Assembly: GCF_018130545.1 (NCBI RefSeq)
Contig: NZ_JAFCKF010000001.1
Coordinates: forward strand, 806,001-870,000
DNA length: 64,000 nucleotides
From: Bradyrhizobium tropiciagri
Lineage (GTDB): Bacteria > Pseudomonadota > Alphaproteobacteria > Rhizobiales > Xanthobacteraceae
Reading direction: 5' to 3'
How positions within the stretch are numbered: the first letter of the stretch is position 1; every line of letters starts with the position of its first letter. Below, in pieces: positions 24,081-32,130 of the stretch. The notes below the pieces were generated by a model. That model was not told the DNA's origin and ran no database searches. It saw only the letters and a list, made by a program, of their open reading frames with translations. The translations under genes and the position numbers were made by a program.

Positions 24081-24740
24081 ATGCAGTTCTTCTCCTTCTG
24101 GCGATCGCTGGCGAGCTTTCGGGTGCGGATCGCGCTCAACCTCAAGGGCGTGCCGGCCGACATCGTGTTCGTCGACATCGATGCGGATGCGCATCGCGCT
24201 GACGCCTATCGCAAGATCAACCCGCAGATGGCGCTGCCGGCGCTGGTGACCGACGACGGCACCGTGCTGTTCCAGTCGCTCGCGATCATCGACTATCTCG
24301 ACGAGACCTACCCGACGCCACCGCTGCTGCCGGCCGATGCGCTCGGCCGCGCCCGGGTGCGCGGGCTGGCACTGATCGTCGCCTGCGAAGGCCATCCGCT
24401 GCTGACGCCACGGGTGCGCCGCTATCTCGACCGCGAGCTCGATCTGCGCGACAGCCAGCAGAACGCCTGGCGGCGGCACTGGACCGTCGAGACGCTGGCG
24501 GCGCTCGAAGGCCACCTCGCCGGCCACAAGGCGACCGGCCGGTTCTGTCACGGCGAGACGCCGACCATCGCCGACATCTGCCTGGTCGGCCATGTCACCG
24601 CGGCGATCAACCAGCAGATCAGCCTGTCGCCGTGGCCGACCGTGAAGCGCATCCACGACATCGCGATGGCGCTGCCGGAGTTCGCCAAGGCGCATCCGTC
24701 CGCACAGCCCGATACGCCGGAGGCGATGCGGGGGAAGTAG
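24081..24740 (+). CDS. Glutathione S-transferase, zeta/maleylacetoacetate isomerase type
   Basis: A 219-residue GST. The N-terminal thioredoxin-like domain has SLASFRVRIALNLKGV, the zeta-class Ser-containing glutathione site, then NPQMALPALVTDDGTVLFQSLAIIDYLDE. The C-terminal helical domain carries TPTIADICLVGHVTAA. Zeta GSTs isomerise maleylacetoacetate or maleylpyruvate in aromatic breakdown. No homogentisate or gentisate genes adjoin, so the real substrate is open. ATG at 24081 is chosen because GAGGAG lies nine bases before it; a GTG at 24072 overlaps that site. Confidence 0.85.
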   Translation: MQFFSFWRSLASFRVRIALNLKGVPADIVFVDIDADAHRADAYRKINPQMALPALVTDDGTVLFQSLAIIDYLDETYPTPPLLPADALGRARVRGLALIVACEGHPLLTPRVRRYLDRELDLRDSQQNAWRRHWTVETLAALEGHLAGHKATGRFCHGETPTIADICLVGHVTAAINQQISLSPWPTVKRIHDIAMALPEFAKAHPSAQPDTPEAMRGK

Positions 24741-24766
24741 GCGTGACGCGAGGAATCTCCCCATCC

Positions 24767-24808
24767 TCGTCCTGGCCTAGTGCGCAATTGCGCACTAGGC
24801 CAGGACGA
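24767..24808. repeat. Perfect 42-base palindrome
   Basis: Every base from 24767 to 24787 pairs with its mirror from 24808 to 24788, with no loop (centre AATT, inner core GCGCAATTGCGC). It starts 27 bases past the GST stop. The core CTAGTGCGCAATTGCGCACTAG is a motif that I recall as dispersed in Bradyrhizobium chromosomes. Confidence 0.9.
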
Positions 24809-24834
24809 CGGCGGAGGTCGGTTCAGCAACGCGG

Positions 24835-24938
24835 TGTCATCACCCGCGAAAGCGCGTGATCCGGTATCCCAGAGGCCGTAGTGCTTGAGCCGAGAGGCCG
24901 CAGCGTACTGGATCGCCCGGTCGAGCCGGGCGATGACA
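24835..24938. repeat. Second palindromic unit beside the 42-base palindrome
   Basis: TGTCATC (24835-24841) and GATGACA (24932-24938) are inverted, with further partial pairing inside (GATCCGGTATCCC region; GGATCGCCCGGTCGAGCC hairpin CGCCCGGTCGAGCCGGGCG). The rest of the gap up to the Cj0069-like gene shows nothing else. Confidence 0.55.
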
Positions 24939-24976
24939 GTTGAGGATAAACGACATAGCTTCGCTGCTAGATGCTA

Positions 24977-26047
24977 TCACCCGGGCTCGCTCTCTATGTG
25001 CCGCCGAATCCGCTCCCGCACCGTCCGCGCGATCGCGTCCGGCACTTCGTCGGGGATCGCGAAGCACGAACTGGCGTTGATCTCGCAGAGCACGTAGGTG
25101 TCGGCGCCGACAGCGTCGCGCGGACCATAGAGGAAGTCCGCATCCCAGATCACGGGCAGCGACGCCTCATCGATCGTCAGCACCTGCATCAGTTGCGGAA
25201 TCCATTCGTCCTCCATCAAGCGCCGCAATGCCTGGAATTGCGGCGCGTCGGGGCCGTGCATGATGCGCGGGCCGGGCTGCGACTCCGGTGAATCCGGGCC
25301 CGGCGGCGGGACCAAGGCCTTGATCAGTTGGTGTCCGAAGCCCGCGACCTTCGATCCGCTGACATAGCAACGGATCATCCCCTCAGGCAGGCGCGGCTGG
25401 AATGGCTGATCGATGATGCAGCCGCCCCAACCGAAATACGGTTCGCAGCGCGCCATGAAAGCGTCCAGCGGCATCTCCTCGGGCTGGCTGCCACGCAGCG
25501 CATGCAGCACGCGAACCGTCGCATCCTTATGCGGCAAGGCCTCCACCTTCCAGACACCCTGCCCGCCATTGCCGCGGTTCTGCTTGAGCACGCGTGGCCC
25601 GCTTGCGCGAAGCCGCGGCGGGAATTCGGCACGGAAGGCGTCCGCGCTGGCGTATCGATGCGTATCGGCACCCCAGCCCAGATGACGCGTACGATAGAGC
25701 ACCTCCTTGACGCCCATCTTGAGGATGACGTCGGGGTGTGCGGTGACCCATGGGCGTTTGGCCGCGACCTCGCACAGCAGCGGATCGAGCGCCGCGCGCG
25801 TCTTACCCTGATGGATCGGATCGACCCAGACCAGGACGCCGTCCATGGTCAACAATTGATCGCGGACGATGTCGGCGAAGGCCTCGTCATAGACGACGGG
25901 AATCGCCTCGAAGCCGGAGGCGGCAAGCGCCTCGAAGATGCGAACGAAGCGGCTGTTCTGCGGCGTCGCCTCGCGGCGCGCCGCAGCATCGCCACGCGAC
26001 AAGATCGCGATACGAGAACGAGGAGATGTGTGGGGATTAGTGTCCAT
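24977..26047 (-). CDS. Cj0069 family protein, ATP-grasp-like
   Basis: A 356-residue cytoplasmic protein of the family named after Campylobacter Cj0069. No experimental function is known to me. The layout is that of an ATP-grasp ligase: N-terminal part with a nucleotide-like domain (RIAILSRGDAAARREATPQNSRF), a central RVLKQNRGNGGQGVWKVE that resembles the lysine and glycine loop binding ATP, and a C-terminal block LPVIWDADFLYG...TYVLCEINASSCFAIPDE, with acidic and Asn residues placed like the magnesium ligands. The ATG at 26047 (MDTNPHTSP) is chosen; an in-frame start 96 bases upstream adds a low-complexity lead. Read toward the palindromes at 24767-24938. Confidence 0.75.
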   Translation of the reverse strand: MDTNPHTSPRSRIAILSRGDAAARREATPQNSRFVRIFEALAASGFEAIPVVYDEAFADIVRDQLLTMDGVLVWVDPIHQGKTRAALDPLLCEVAAKRPWVTAHPDVILKMGVKEVLYRTRHLGWGADTHRYASADAFRAEFPPRLRASGPRVLKQNRGNGGQGVWKVEALPHKDATVRVLHALRGSQPEEMPLDAFMARCEPYFGWGGCIIDQPFQPRLPEGMIRCYVSGSKVAGFGHQLIKALVPPPGPDSPESQPGPRIMHGPDAPQFQALRRLMEDEWIPQLMQVLTIDEASLPVIWDADFLYGPRDAVGADTYVLCEINASSCFAIPDEVPDAIARTVRERIRRHIESEPG

Positions 26048-26194
26048 ATCAAAGCTCCACGACGGATTGTCGCGCAGAGCTTGGACCGAGGTCTCACGGG
26101 GAGTCTGCCTTGTCCCCGTAGGACGGACTCTAGACCACCGCACGCAGCTTTCAAGCTGGAAATGGGATGACGCGGATCGGGCTCCGATCCCTTA

Positions 26195-27277
26195 TCACGC
26201 CGTGATGCCGTGCAACCCGAGCCAGCCGGTGTAGAGGCCGACCAGCACGATCAATGCGGCCGACACATAGGGCGCGCGCCGCGCGAAGCGGCTGAAGCCG
26301 CCCCAGTGACGCTCGACATGACGGAGACTGAGCGCGGCCGCGACCCCGACGGAGACCATGGTGAGCGCAAGCCCGATGCCGAAGCAGAGCACCAGCACGA
26401 AGCCGAGGCTGAACTGCTTGAGCTGAAGGCAGAGCAGCAGCACGGTGATCGCCGCCGGACAGGGAATCAGCCCGCCGGTCAGGCCGAACAGGATGATCTG
26501 CCAGGTCGTGACAGTGCGTCCGGCAAAGCGCTTGCGGATGTCGGCGGCGTGCGCGCGCGCATGCGCATCGTCTTCGTCCTCGCCGAGGTCCATATGGGCG
26601 TGGTCATGCTCCGCGAACAGGACTTCCGCGATGTCTGTCCGCACCGCGACCCGCGCCTTGAATTCATGCGGCTCCGGAATTTCATCGACGCTTTCGAGAT
26701 AGTCGTCGCGCGCGTCGAAGCGGAAGTGCTGCTCGCTGCCGTCGGGGCGGATCGTCACGACGCTGACCTCGCCGGCCGCCGGTAGCGCTCCGGTCTCGCT
26801 GCGCAGGCGCCAGCGCGGCGGCACGCCGTCCTCGAAGACTTCGAGCGACAGCGACTGCCCAGCCAAGGTCAATTGACGGGTTTCGTCGTGATGGTGATGA
26901 TCATGATCGTGGTGATGATCGTGCTCGGCAGTCTGCTCGCGCCAGGTCCGCCAGGCCATCCAGGCTGCGATCGCGATGATGATCGCGGCCGAGACCAGTT
27001 GCAGCCAGGCCTCGCTGCGCTCGCCGGACCATTGCTGGCCGAAATGCAGGCCGGCGAGCGCGACGATCCAGACGATCGCGGTGTGCGAGATCGTCGCCGA
27101 CAGGCCGAGCAGCACCGCCTGCACCACCGTGCCGCGGATCGCGATGATGAAGGCCGCCATCATCGTCTTGGAATGGCCGGGCTCGAGCCCATGCAGCGCA
27201 CCGAGCAGGATCGCGCTGGGGATGAACAACCAGGCATGCGCGCTGCTTTGCTGCAGCAGCTGGGACAGATCGGCCAT
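26195..27277 (-). CDS. Nickel/cobalt efflux permease, NicO/RcnA family
   Basis: A 360-residue inner-membrane exporter. The second helix has the family motif GALHGLEPGHSKTMMAAFI (residues 26-44). A cytoplasmic or periplasmic loop at 119-130 is a run of His and Asp (EHDHHHDHDHHHHDE), expected for metal capture. A further His/Asp patch is at HDHAHMDLGEDEDDAHARAHA. The C-terminal half has ITVLLLCLQLKQFSLGFVLVLCFGIGLALTMV and two more helices. It is encoded 21 bases after an RcnR-type repressor whose ligand set matches nickel/cobalt sensing. A GTG at 27286 is a possible alternative start. Confidence 0.88.
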   Translation of the reverse strand: MADLSQLLQQSSAHAWLFIPSAILLGALHGLEPGHSKTMMAAFIIAIRGTVVQAVLLGLSATISHTAIVWIVALAGLHFGQQWSGERSEAWLQLVSAAIIIAIAAWMAWRTWREQTAEHDHHHDHDHHHHDETRQLTLAGQSLSLEVFEDGVPPRWRLRSETGALPAAGEVSVVTIRPDGSEQHFRFDARDDYLESVDEIPEPHEFKARVAVRTDIAEVLFAEHDHAHMDLGEDEDDAHARAHAADIRKRFAGRTVTTWQIILFGLTGGLIPCPAAITVLLLCLQLKQFSLGFVLVLCFGIGLALTMVSVGVAAALSLRHVERHWGGFSRFARRAPYVSAALIVLVGLYTGWLGLHGITA

Positions 27278-27298
27278 TTGCTTCACTTCAGGCTGGCG

Positions 27299-27577
27299 TC
27301 ACTTCAAATAGGTACGGACGACGTCGATCAGGTCGGCGGCGCCCTGCGCCTTCTCAGGATCCTTTTCCCGGGCAGGGTCCACCACGTGATGCCGGATGTG
27401 ATCCTCGAGCAATTCCGCGGTGAGCCCGTTGATGGCGCCGCGCACCGAGGCCACCAGCATCAACACGTCGGCACAGCCGATCTCGGACTCCAGCGCCCGC
27501 TCGACCGCCTCCAGCTGACCCTTGATGCGGCGAACCCGGCCGACGAGCTTGGACTTGTGCTTGATCGTGTGCGACAT
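27299..27577 (-). CDS. rcnR: Nickel/cobalt-responsive repressor, RcnR/CsoR family
   Basis: A 92-residue all-helical repressor. Starting at MSHTIKHK, the residues His3, Cys35, His60 and His64 fall exactly on the four metal ligands of E. coli RcnR; copper sensors of the CsoR type have a Cys-His-Cys set instead. This supports nickel or cobalt as the inducer and this start over an ATG two codons upstream. The basic N-terminal helix SKLVGRVRRIKGQLEAVERAL is the DNA-binding face. The predicted operator at 27585-27605 begins eight bases before its start codon, so it should repress itself and the efflux gene downstream. Confidence 0.9.
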   Translation of the reverse strand: MSHTIKHKSKLVGRVRRIKGQLEAVERALESEIGCADVLMLVASVRGAINGLTAELLEDHIRHHVVDPAREKDPEKAQGAADLIDVVRTYLK

Positions 27578-27584
27578 GCCCATA

Positions 27585-27605
27585 ATATAGGGGGCTACCC
27601 TATAT
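27585..27605. promoter_or_regulatory. RcnR/CsoR-type operator
   Basis: ATATAGGG (27585-27592) and CCCTATAT (27598-27605) form a perfect inverted repeat with a 5-base centre and a run of five G. RcnR and CsoR repressors bind T/A-flanked G-tract sites of this type. It lies directly upstream of rcnR. Confidence 0.8.
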
Positions 27606-27754
27606 CGGTCAACCCGTTCGACGCCGGCCCCCGGCGCGGGGTGAGCTCACCGGTGAGATTGCCCGCGCATCACCTGTGATTGACGGCACGGGCGGTGTTG
27701 AATGCGTTCGATCCTGGAGCAAGACTAGCGAGACAACTGGAAGGGAGGCGTCAC

Positions 27755-28111
27755 GTGAAACTCCACATCCTGATGTTGACGATCCCGCTTCTGCTTTCGA
27801 GCACACTGCCCGCCCTCTCCAAGAGCAGCATCGGGCACAATGACGGCCCCTGGAATTCCGATCACATCGACGATCTGCCGTCTGACGTCCGGCAATACAT
27901 CGCGGGGATTTGCCGGGGGCCGGCCAGCGCCCAGCACGACTTCGCAACCTATTCGCCGCGTGAGAAGCGCTGGCGGATCAACCTCGAATATCTCCGCTGC
28001 ACCGGCATCGGCGCGTTCCGTCAGGGAAACCAATGCCTGGACGTGGACTTCGTCGAGGTCGGCTCGCGATTTCGTGTTGGCGCAAAGCAATTCCGGGATT
28101 GCGGGTTCTAG
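27755..28111 (+). CDS. Small secreted four-cysteine protein of unknown function
   Basis: A 118-residue protein starting at GTG, with GGGAGG seven bases upstream. Residues 1-22 are a signal peptide (HILMLTIPLLLSSTLPALS). The mature part is about 95 residues with Cys53, Cys82, Cys94 and Cys116, an even number that allows two disulfides in the periplasm. I do not recognise a family. The segment LPSDVRQYIAGICRGPASAQHDF before the first Cys and the C-terminal end FRDCGF may help a search. It is read away from rcnR and lies 190 bases before the chromate locus. Confidence 0.65.
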   Translation: MKLHILMLTIPLLLSSTLPALSKSSIGHNDGPWNSDHIDDLPSDVRQYIAGICRGPASAQHDFATYSPREKRWRINLEYLRCTGIGAFRQGNQCLDVDFVEVGSRFRVGAKQFRDCGF

Positions 28112-28299
28112 ACAGCATGCGTTGTTCCACGCCGCCCGGTGAATTGTTTGTGACAGGGACCTCGAGTCGCGCCGATGACGGCAGCGCACTCAGGTTGACA
28201 TCGATCGGCACAAGGTCTTAATTCCAAGCTACGGGGATGTGCGATCTCCCCGCGAGGCGACATGCCCAAGAATCGCGTCCTGTTCACCAAGGGCGCAGC

Positions 28300-29118
28300 A
28301 TGTCATCTTACACATCGATCTCATCCGAAAAATTGTCTCGTCTCATCGGCACGGCCAAAGCGCCGACGCTCGTCGACGTTCGTCTCGATGAGGATTTTGT
28401 CGCCGATCCGCGTCTGATCCCGGGCGCCATCAGGCACTCCCATCTCGACGTCCAGGATTGGGCATCCGGCCTCGGCGGCCAATCCGTTGTCGTCGTCTGC
28501 CAGAAGGGGCAAAAGCTTGCCGAAGGCACCGCCGCCTGGCTCCGATGCGGCAACATTGCTGCCGAGATTCTCGAGGGCGGGCATCTCGGCTGGCGACAAG
28601 CAGAGCTCCCGACCGTTCCAGCCGACAGGATTCCGAAACGCGACGGACGCGGTCGCACTGTCTGGGTAACGCGGTCGCGGCCGAAGATCGATCGCGTCGC
28701 CTGTCCGTGGCTAATCCGCCGCTTTGTCGATCCGGCCGCTGTGTTCCTGTTCGTCACATCGGCCGAAGTCGAGGCCGTTGCCGAACGCTTCGAGGCCACG
28801 CCGTTCGACATCGAGAACGTGTTCTGGAGCCATCGCAGCGAGCTTTGCACCTTCGACGTGATGATCAAGGAGTTTGACCTCTCGACACCGGCGCTGGAGC
28901 GGCTCGCGACGATGGTACGGGCGGCGGACACCGCTCGGCTCGATCTGTCGCCGGAAGCGCCCGGGCTGCTCGCGGCCTCGCTCGGCCTGTCGCGCATGTT
29001 CGACGACGACCTCGAACAATTGAGCGCCGGTATGCTGCTTTACGACGCGTTCTATCGCTGGTGCCGCGACGCGACCAGGGAGACGCACAACTGGCCGACC
29101 AGCAAGGTGAAGCCATGA
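28300..29118 (+). CDS. chrB: Rhodanese-ChrB fusion, chromate resistance protein
   Basis: A 272-residue protein with two domains. Residues 1-105 are a rhodanese domain: LVDVRLDEDFVADPRLIPGA, and an active-site loop VVCQKGQKLAEG with Cys67. Residues 120-270 are the C-terminal ChrB domain (VWVTRSRPKIDRVACPWLIRRFVDPAAVFLFV, then FSHRSELCTFDVMIKEF and DGAGLLAASLGLSRMF-like stretch), which accompanies ChrA in chromate resistance operons. The usual ChrB N-domain is replaced by rhodanese. A function in handling chromate or its sulfur/thiol adducts is inferred. First gene of a five-gene same-strand group ending with chrA. Confidence 0.85.
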   Translation: MSSYTSISSEKLSRLIGTAKAPTLVDVRLDEDFVADPRLIPGAIRHSHLDVQDWASGLGGQSVVVVCQKGQKLAEGTAAWLRCGNIAAEILEGGHLGWRQAELPTVPADRIPKRDGRGRTVWVTRSRPKIDRVACPWLIRRFVDPAAVFLFVTSAEVEAVAERFEATPFDIENVFWSHRSELCTFDVMIKEFDLSTPALERLATMVRAADTARLDLSPEAPGLLAASLGLSRMFDDDLEQLSAGMLLYDAFYRWCRDATRETHNWPTSKVKP

Positions 29119-29198
29119 CGGACGCATTGCGGGGATGATCGGCGTCTCCGCCGCATCACGAAAACCTGGGGCAGCACAACACGACCAGGAGAACGATC

Positions 29199-29429
29199 AT
29201 GCAGAAGCGAAAACTCTCCCTCATTCTTGCGCTGGCGATCGCAGGCATTGCCGTGCCGGCTCATGCTCTGACGCAGGACGAGCTTGTCGCAAAACTTCAG
29301 GCCGCCGGCTACGCCAACGTCAGCCACGTCAAGTCGACGGCCGAAGGCATGACGGCGAAAGCGGTGAAGAACGGCAAGCCGGTGAGGCTCGTGATCGACA
29401 GTAGCGGTCAGGTCAAGGAACAGGACTGA
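29199..29429 (+). CDS. Small exported PepSY-like protein
   Basis: A 76-residue protein. Residues 1-23 are a signal peptide ending AHA. The rest (LTQDELVAKLQAAGYANVSHVKSTAEGMTAKAVKNGKPVRLVIDSSGQVKEQ) has the short beta-hairpin pattern of PepSY domains, which often sit in the periplasm near metal or redox systems. AGGAG lies about ten bases before the ATG. Its role in the chromate group is not known. Confidence 0.75.
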   Translation: MQKRKLSLILALAIAGIAVPAHALTQDELVAKLQAAGYANVSHVKSTAEGMTAKAVKNGKPVRLVIDSSGQVKEQD

Positions 29430-29456
29430 GCTTCACGCAACAATCGAGGGACGATC

Positions 29457-29792
29457 ATGACCAGATCAACCATGGCCTTGTGCGCCGCGGTGCTTTGGCC
29501 CGCCATGGCTTTCGCTGCACCAAGTCAAGTCAGCGACACGCACGGCACAATCGCCGCGTTGGCCGAGGCCGCTGCCGTCCACCCGTCGGCGACGGAGACC
29601 CTGCGTGGCGTCGTCGACAGCGTCGACGAGCGCAGCGACACGATCAGGGTACGCCTGGCTCCGGACCGAACTGAGCCGTTCAGGGTTCAGGACGGCCTGC
29701 TCTTCAACGCCGTGCGCTTCGGCGACCCCGTCGCTTTCTCGGTGCAGACCATCTCCGGATTTCGAACCATCGTCGGGCTCACTAGGGAGTAG
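29457..29792 (+). CDS. Periplasmic CusF-fold protein without copper ligands
   Basis: A 111-residue protein with a signal peptide ending AFAAP near residue 21. The mature part ends in a small beta-barrel pattern (RGVVDSVDERSDTIRVRL, EPFRVQDGLLFNAVRFGDPVAFSVQTISGFRTIVGLTRE) seen in CusF-like copper-binding proteins annotated in alphaproteobacteria. The Met, His and Trp ligands of CusF are not evident, so copper binding should not be assumed. Starts 27 bases after the PepSY gene and 44 bases before the DUF1259 gene. Confidence 0.7.
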   Translation: MTRSTMALCAAVLWPAMAFAAPSQVSDTHGTIAALAEAAAVHPSATETLRGVVDSVDERSDTIRVRLAPDRTEPFRVQDGLLFNAVRFGDPVAFSVQTISGFRTIVGLTRE

Positions 29793-29836
29793 AGCCGCGA
29801 CTGAAGCATCAAATGCACGTTCAAGGGAGCAATCCA

Positions 29837-30781
29837 ATGCGAAACACGATTTCAGCGCTGATCGGCATCGGCGCATGCTGCTTCGCCACAGCCGGAAGCG
29901 CGCAAAAGATCGACTGGCAAGTGTTCGCCGAACCGTTCATCTCGTCGGCTCATGCGCAGAGCATCGACTGGCAGAAGGTCGATGACACGCTGGGCCGGAA
30001 GCCGGCCATCTCAGGCGATGTGCATCGCTATGGCTTCCCGCGGACCGATCTCACGGTGACGCTCGACGGCGTCGCCATCAAGCCGGCGCTGGCGCTGGGC
30101 GGCTGGGTCGCGTTCAAGCCCATGCACGATGGCGTCATGGCGATGGGCGACCTAGTGCTGCTCGAATCCGAGATCAACCCCGTCATGCTGAAGATGATCG
30201 GAAGCGGCCTGCAGATCACAGCCGTGCACAACCATTTACTCGGCGCGACCCCGGCCACCTTCTACATGCACATCGCCGGCCACGGCGACCCTGTCAAGAT
30301 CGCCACCGCGATCCGGGATGGACTTGCCGAAAGCAAGACGCCGCTGAAGGCCGCAGCACCGGCATCGCCGCCGCCAGCGGTCGATCTCGACACCGCCCAG
30401 CTCGACCAGATCATCGGCATCAAGGGCCAGGCCAATGGCGGCGTCTACCAGTTCAACGTGCCACGTCGCGATCCGGTCACCGAGGAAGGCATGGCCTTAA
30501 GCCCGGTCGGCCCGATGGGTGTCGCGATCGGCATCAACTTCCAGCCGACCGGTGGCGGCAAGGCCGCCATTACCGGCGACTTCGTGCTCACCAACGACGA
30601 AGTGAATCCGGTGATCATGGCGCTGCGAACCCACGGCATCGATGTCACCGCGCTGCACAGCCACATGCTGGATGAACAGCCGCGCCTGTTCTTCATGCAT
30701 TTCTGGGCCAATGACGACGCCATCAAGCTCGCCAAGGGCCTGCGCGCCGCCCTCGACAAGACGGCGAGCACGAAGAGCTGA
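29837..30781 (+). CDS. Exported tandem DUF1259 (LppY/LpqO) protein
   Basis: A 314-residue exported protein. The signal peptide appears to end near SAQ at 21-23, yet the motif AQKIDWQ (22-28) occurs again as AQSIDWQ (40-46), so the N-terminus may be partly duplicated. Two related DUF1259 halves follow: about 46-165 and 186-305. Each contains GD-VLL/FVL then H-x-H-x-L and a later MH: His131, His133 and His145 in the first, His274, His276 and His288 in the second. The function of the family is unknown; His spacing suggests metal binding. Ahead of chrA by 61 bases. Confidence 0.85.
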   Translation: MRNTISALIGIGACCFATAGSAQKIDWQVFAEPFISSAHAQSIDWQKVDDTLGRKPAISGDVHRYGFPRTDLTVTLDGVAIKPALALGGWVAFKPMHDGVMAMGDLVLLESEINPVMLKMIGSGLQITAVHNHLLGATPATFYMHIAGHGDPVKIATAIRDGLAESKTPLKAAAPASPPPAVDLDTAQLDQIIGIKGQANGGVYQFNVPRRDPVTEEGMALSPVGPMGVAIGINFQPTGGGKAAITGDFVLTNDEVNPVIMALRTHGIDVTALHSHMLDEQPRLFFMHFWANDDAIKLAKGLRAALDKTASTKS

Positions 30782-30842
30782 GCGGAAAGACGCAGACGAG
30801 GAATACGGCGATGCTCTCGAAACCACGCGGAGCTTTTTGGCG

Positions 30843-32021
30843 ATGACACCGACAGATCCGCAACGCAGCCATTTGGCAGAACTGGCGCGCTATTTCCTGC
30901 GGCTCGGCTTTCTCGGCTTCGGCGGTCCGGTTGCGCTGGTCGGGCAGATGGAGCGGGAACTGGTCGACGGCAAGAAGTGGCTGACCAAGGAGGAGATGAA
31001 GGAATCGATTGCCATCTGCCAATCGCTGCCGGGGCCGCTGGCGATCCAGGTCGGCATCTATGTGGCCTGGCTGCGCGGCGGCTTCTGGGGCGCCTGGGTC
31101 GGCGGATGGTGCTTCATCCTGCCCAACTTCGTCATCGTGGCGTCGCTCGGCGCCCTCTATGTCTATCTCGGCGATCTGCAGCCGGTCACCGCGATCTTCT
31201 ACGGCGTCAGCCCCGCGGTGATCGCGCTCATCCTTCACTCCTGCTACCGGCTCGCCAAGCTCGGCATGGAAGACTGGTTGCAATGGGCGATCGCGACCGT
31301 TTGCCTGGCCGTCACTGTCATCCTCCAAGCCGAGGTCGCAGTGCTGTTCATTGGCGCAGGGATCGTGGGCATCCTCTATTACGGCAAGCTGTTCAAACGC
31401 TCGCCTGCGATCCTGCCGGGAATTGCCGTCGTGCCGGCCGCCGCAGGTCCGATCGCGCCGGCCGCAAGCGGATCCACACTCTCGAAGCTGCTGCTGTTCT
31501 TCCTCAAGGCCGGCTCGCTGACTTTCGGCAGCGGCCTCGTCATCGTGCCGTTCCTCGAGCAAGGGCTCGTGCAGCAATATGGCTGGCTCGATGAGCGGCA
31601 ATTCCTCATCGCGGTCGCCATCGGCATGATCAGCCCGGGACCGGTGGTGATTACCGCGACCTTCGTCGGCTACCTCGTAGCGGGATTCTGGGGCTCTCTC
31701 GTCTCCACGATCGGCATCTTCCTGCCATCATTCCTGCTGGTGCTGATCGTTGCCCCACTGCTCGCACGGCATCGCGGAAACCCGAACGTTCAGGGCTTTG
31801 TGAAGGGCTCTTATGCTGCAGCGATCGGCACTATCCTCGGCGCGTGCATTCTGCTCGGCAAGATCGCCATCGGCGACTGGCTGACGGCGCTGGTCGGCGT
31901 GATCTCGCTGGCCATCCTGTTTCGCTGGAAGGTCAGCAATCCGCTGTTGATCGCTGCGACGGCTGTCGTCGGACTGATTGCGTATCCATGGCTGCAACCG
32001 ACCTGGGTGATGGTTCACTAG
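30843..32021 (+). CDS. chrA: Chromate transporter ChrA
   Basis: A 392-residue inner-membrane protein of the CHR superfamily with two homologous halves of five to six helices each. Half one has RYFLRLGFLGFGGPVALVGQMERELVD and half two LLLFFLKAGSLTFGSGLVIVPFLEQGLV, with QSLPGPLAIQVGIYVAWLRGG and MISPGPVVITATFVGYLVAGFWG as the matching loops. ChrA exports chromate from the cytoplasm. The start at 30843 is chosen over an open upstream frame overlapping DUF1259. The last gene of the chr group; corA follows after a 109-base gap. Confidence 0.93.
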   Translation: MTPTDPQRSHLAELARYFLRLGFLGFGGPVALVGQMERELVDGKKWLTKEEMKESIAICQSLPGPLAIQVGIYVAWLRGGFWGAWVGGWCFILPNFVIVASLGALYVYLGDLQPVTAIFYGVSPAVIALILHSCYRLAKLGMEDWLQWAIATVCLAVTVILQAEVAVLFIGAGIVGILYYGKLFKRSPAILPGIAVVPAAAGPIAPAASGSTLSKLLLFFLKAGSLTFGSGLVIVPFLEQGLVQQYGWLDERQFLIAVAIGMISPGPVVITATFVGYLVAGFWGSLVSTIGIFLPSFLLVLIVAPLLARHRGNPNVQGFVKGSYAAAIGTILGACILLGKIAIGDWLTALVGVISLAILFRWKVSNPLLIAATAVVGLIAYPWLQPTWVMVH

Positions 32022-32130
32022 CCGGACGCACTTGCCCGCACCGGCGCACGGACATTGGGCAAGATGCATGGAACCGGTTTGCGACCCCCGCTATTGTCGT
32101 GGCCGCAAGTCCCCATGCATGGAGCCGTAA

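Noticed and set aside
29457-29792. Copper-binding CusF
   Set aside because: The fold-like end is present, but the copper ligands are not evident, so only the fold is claimed.
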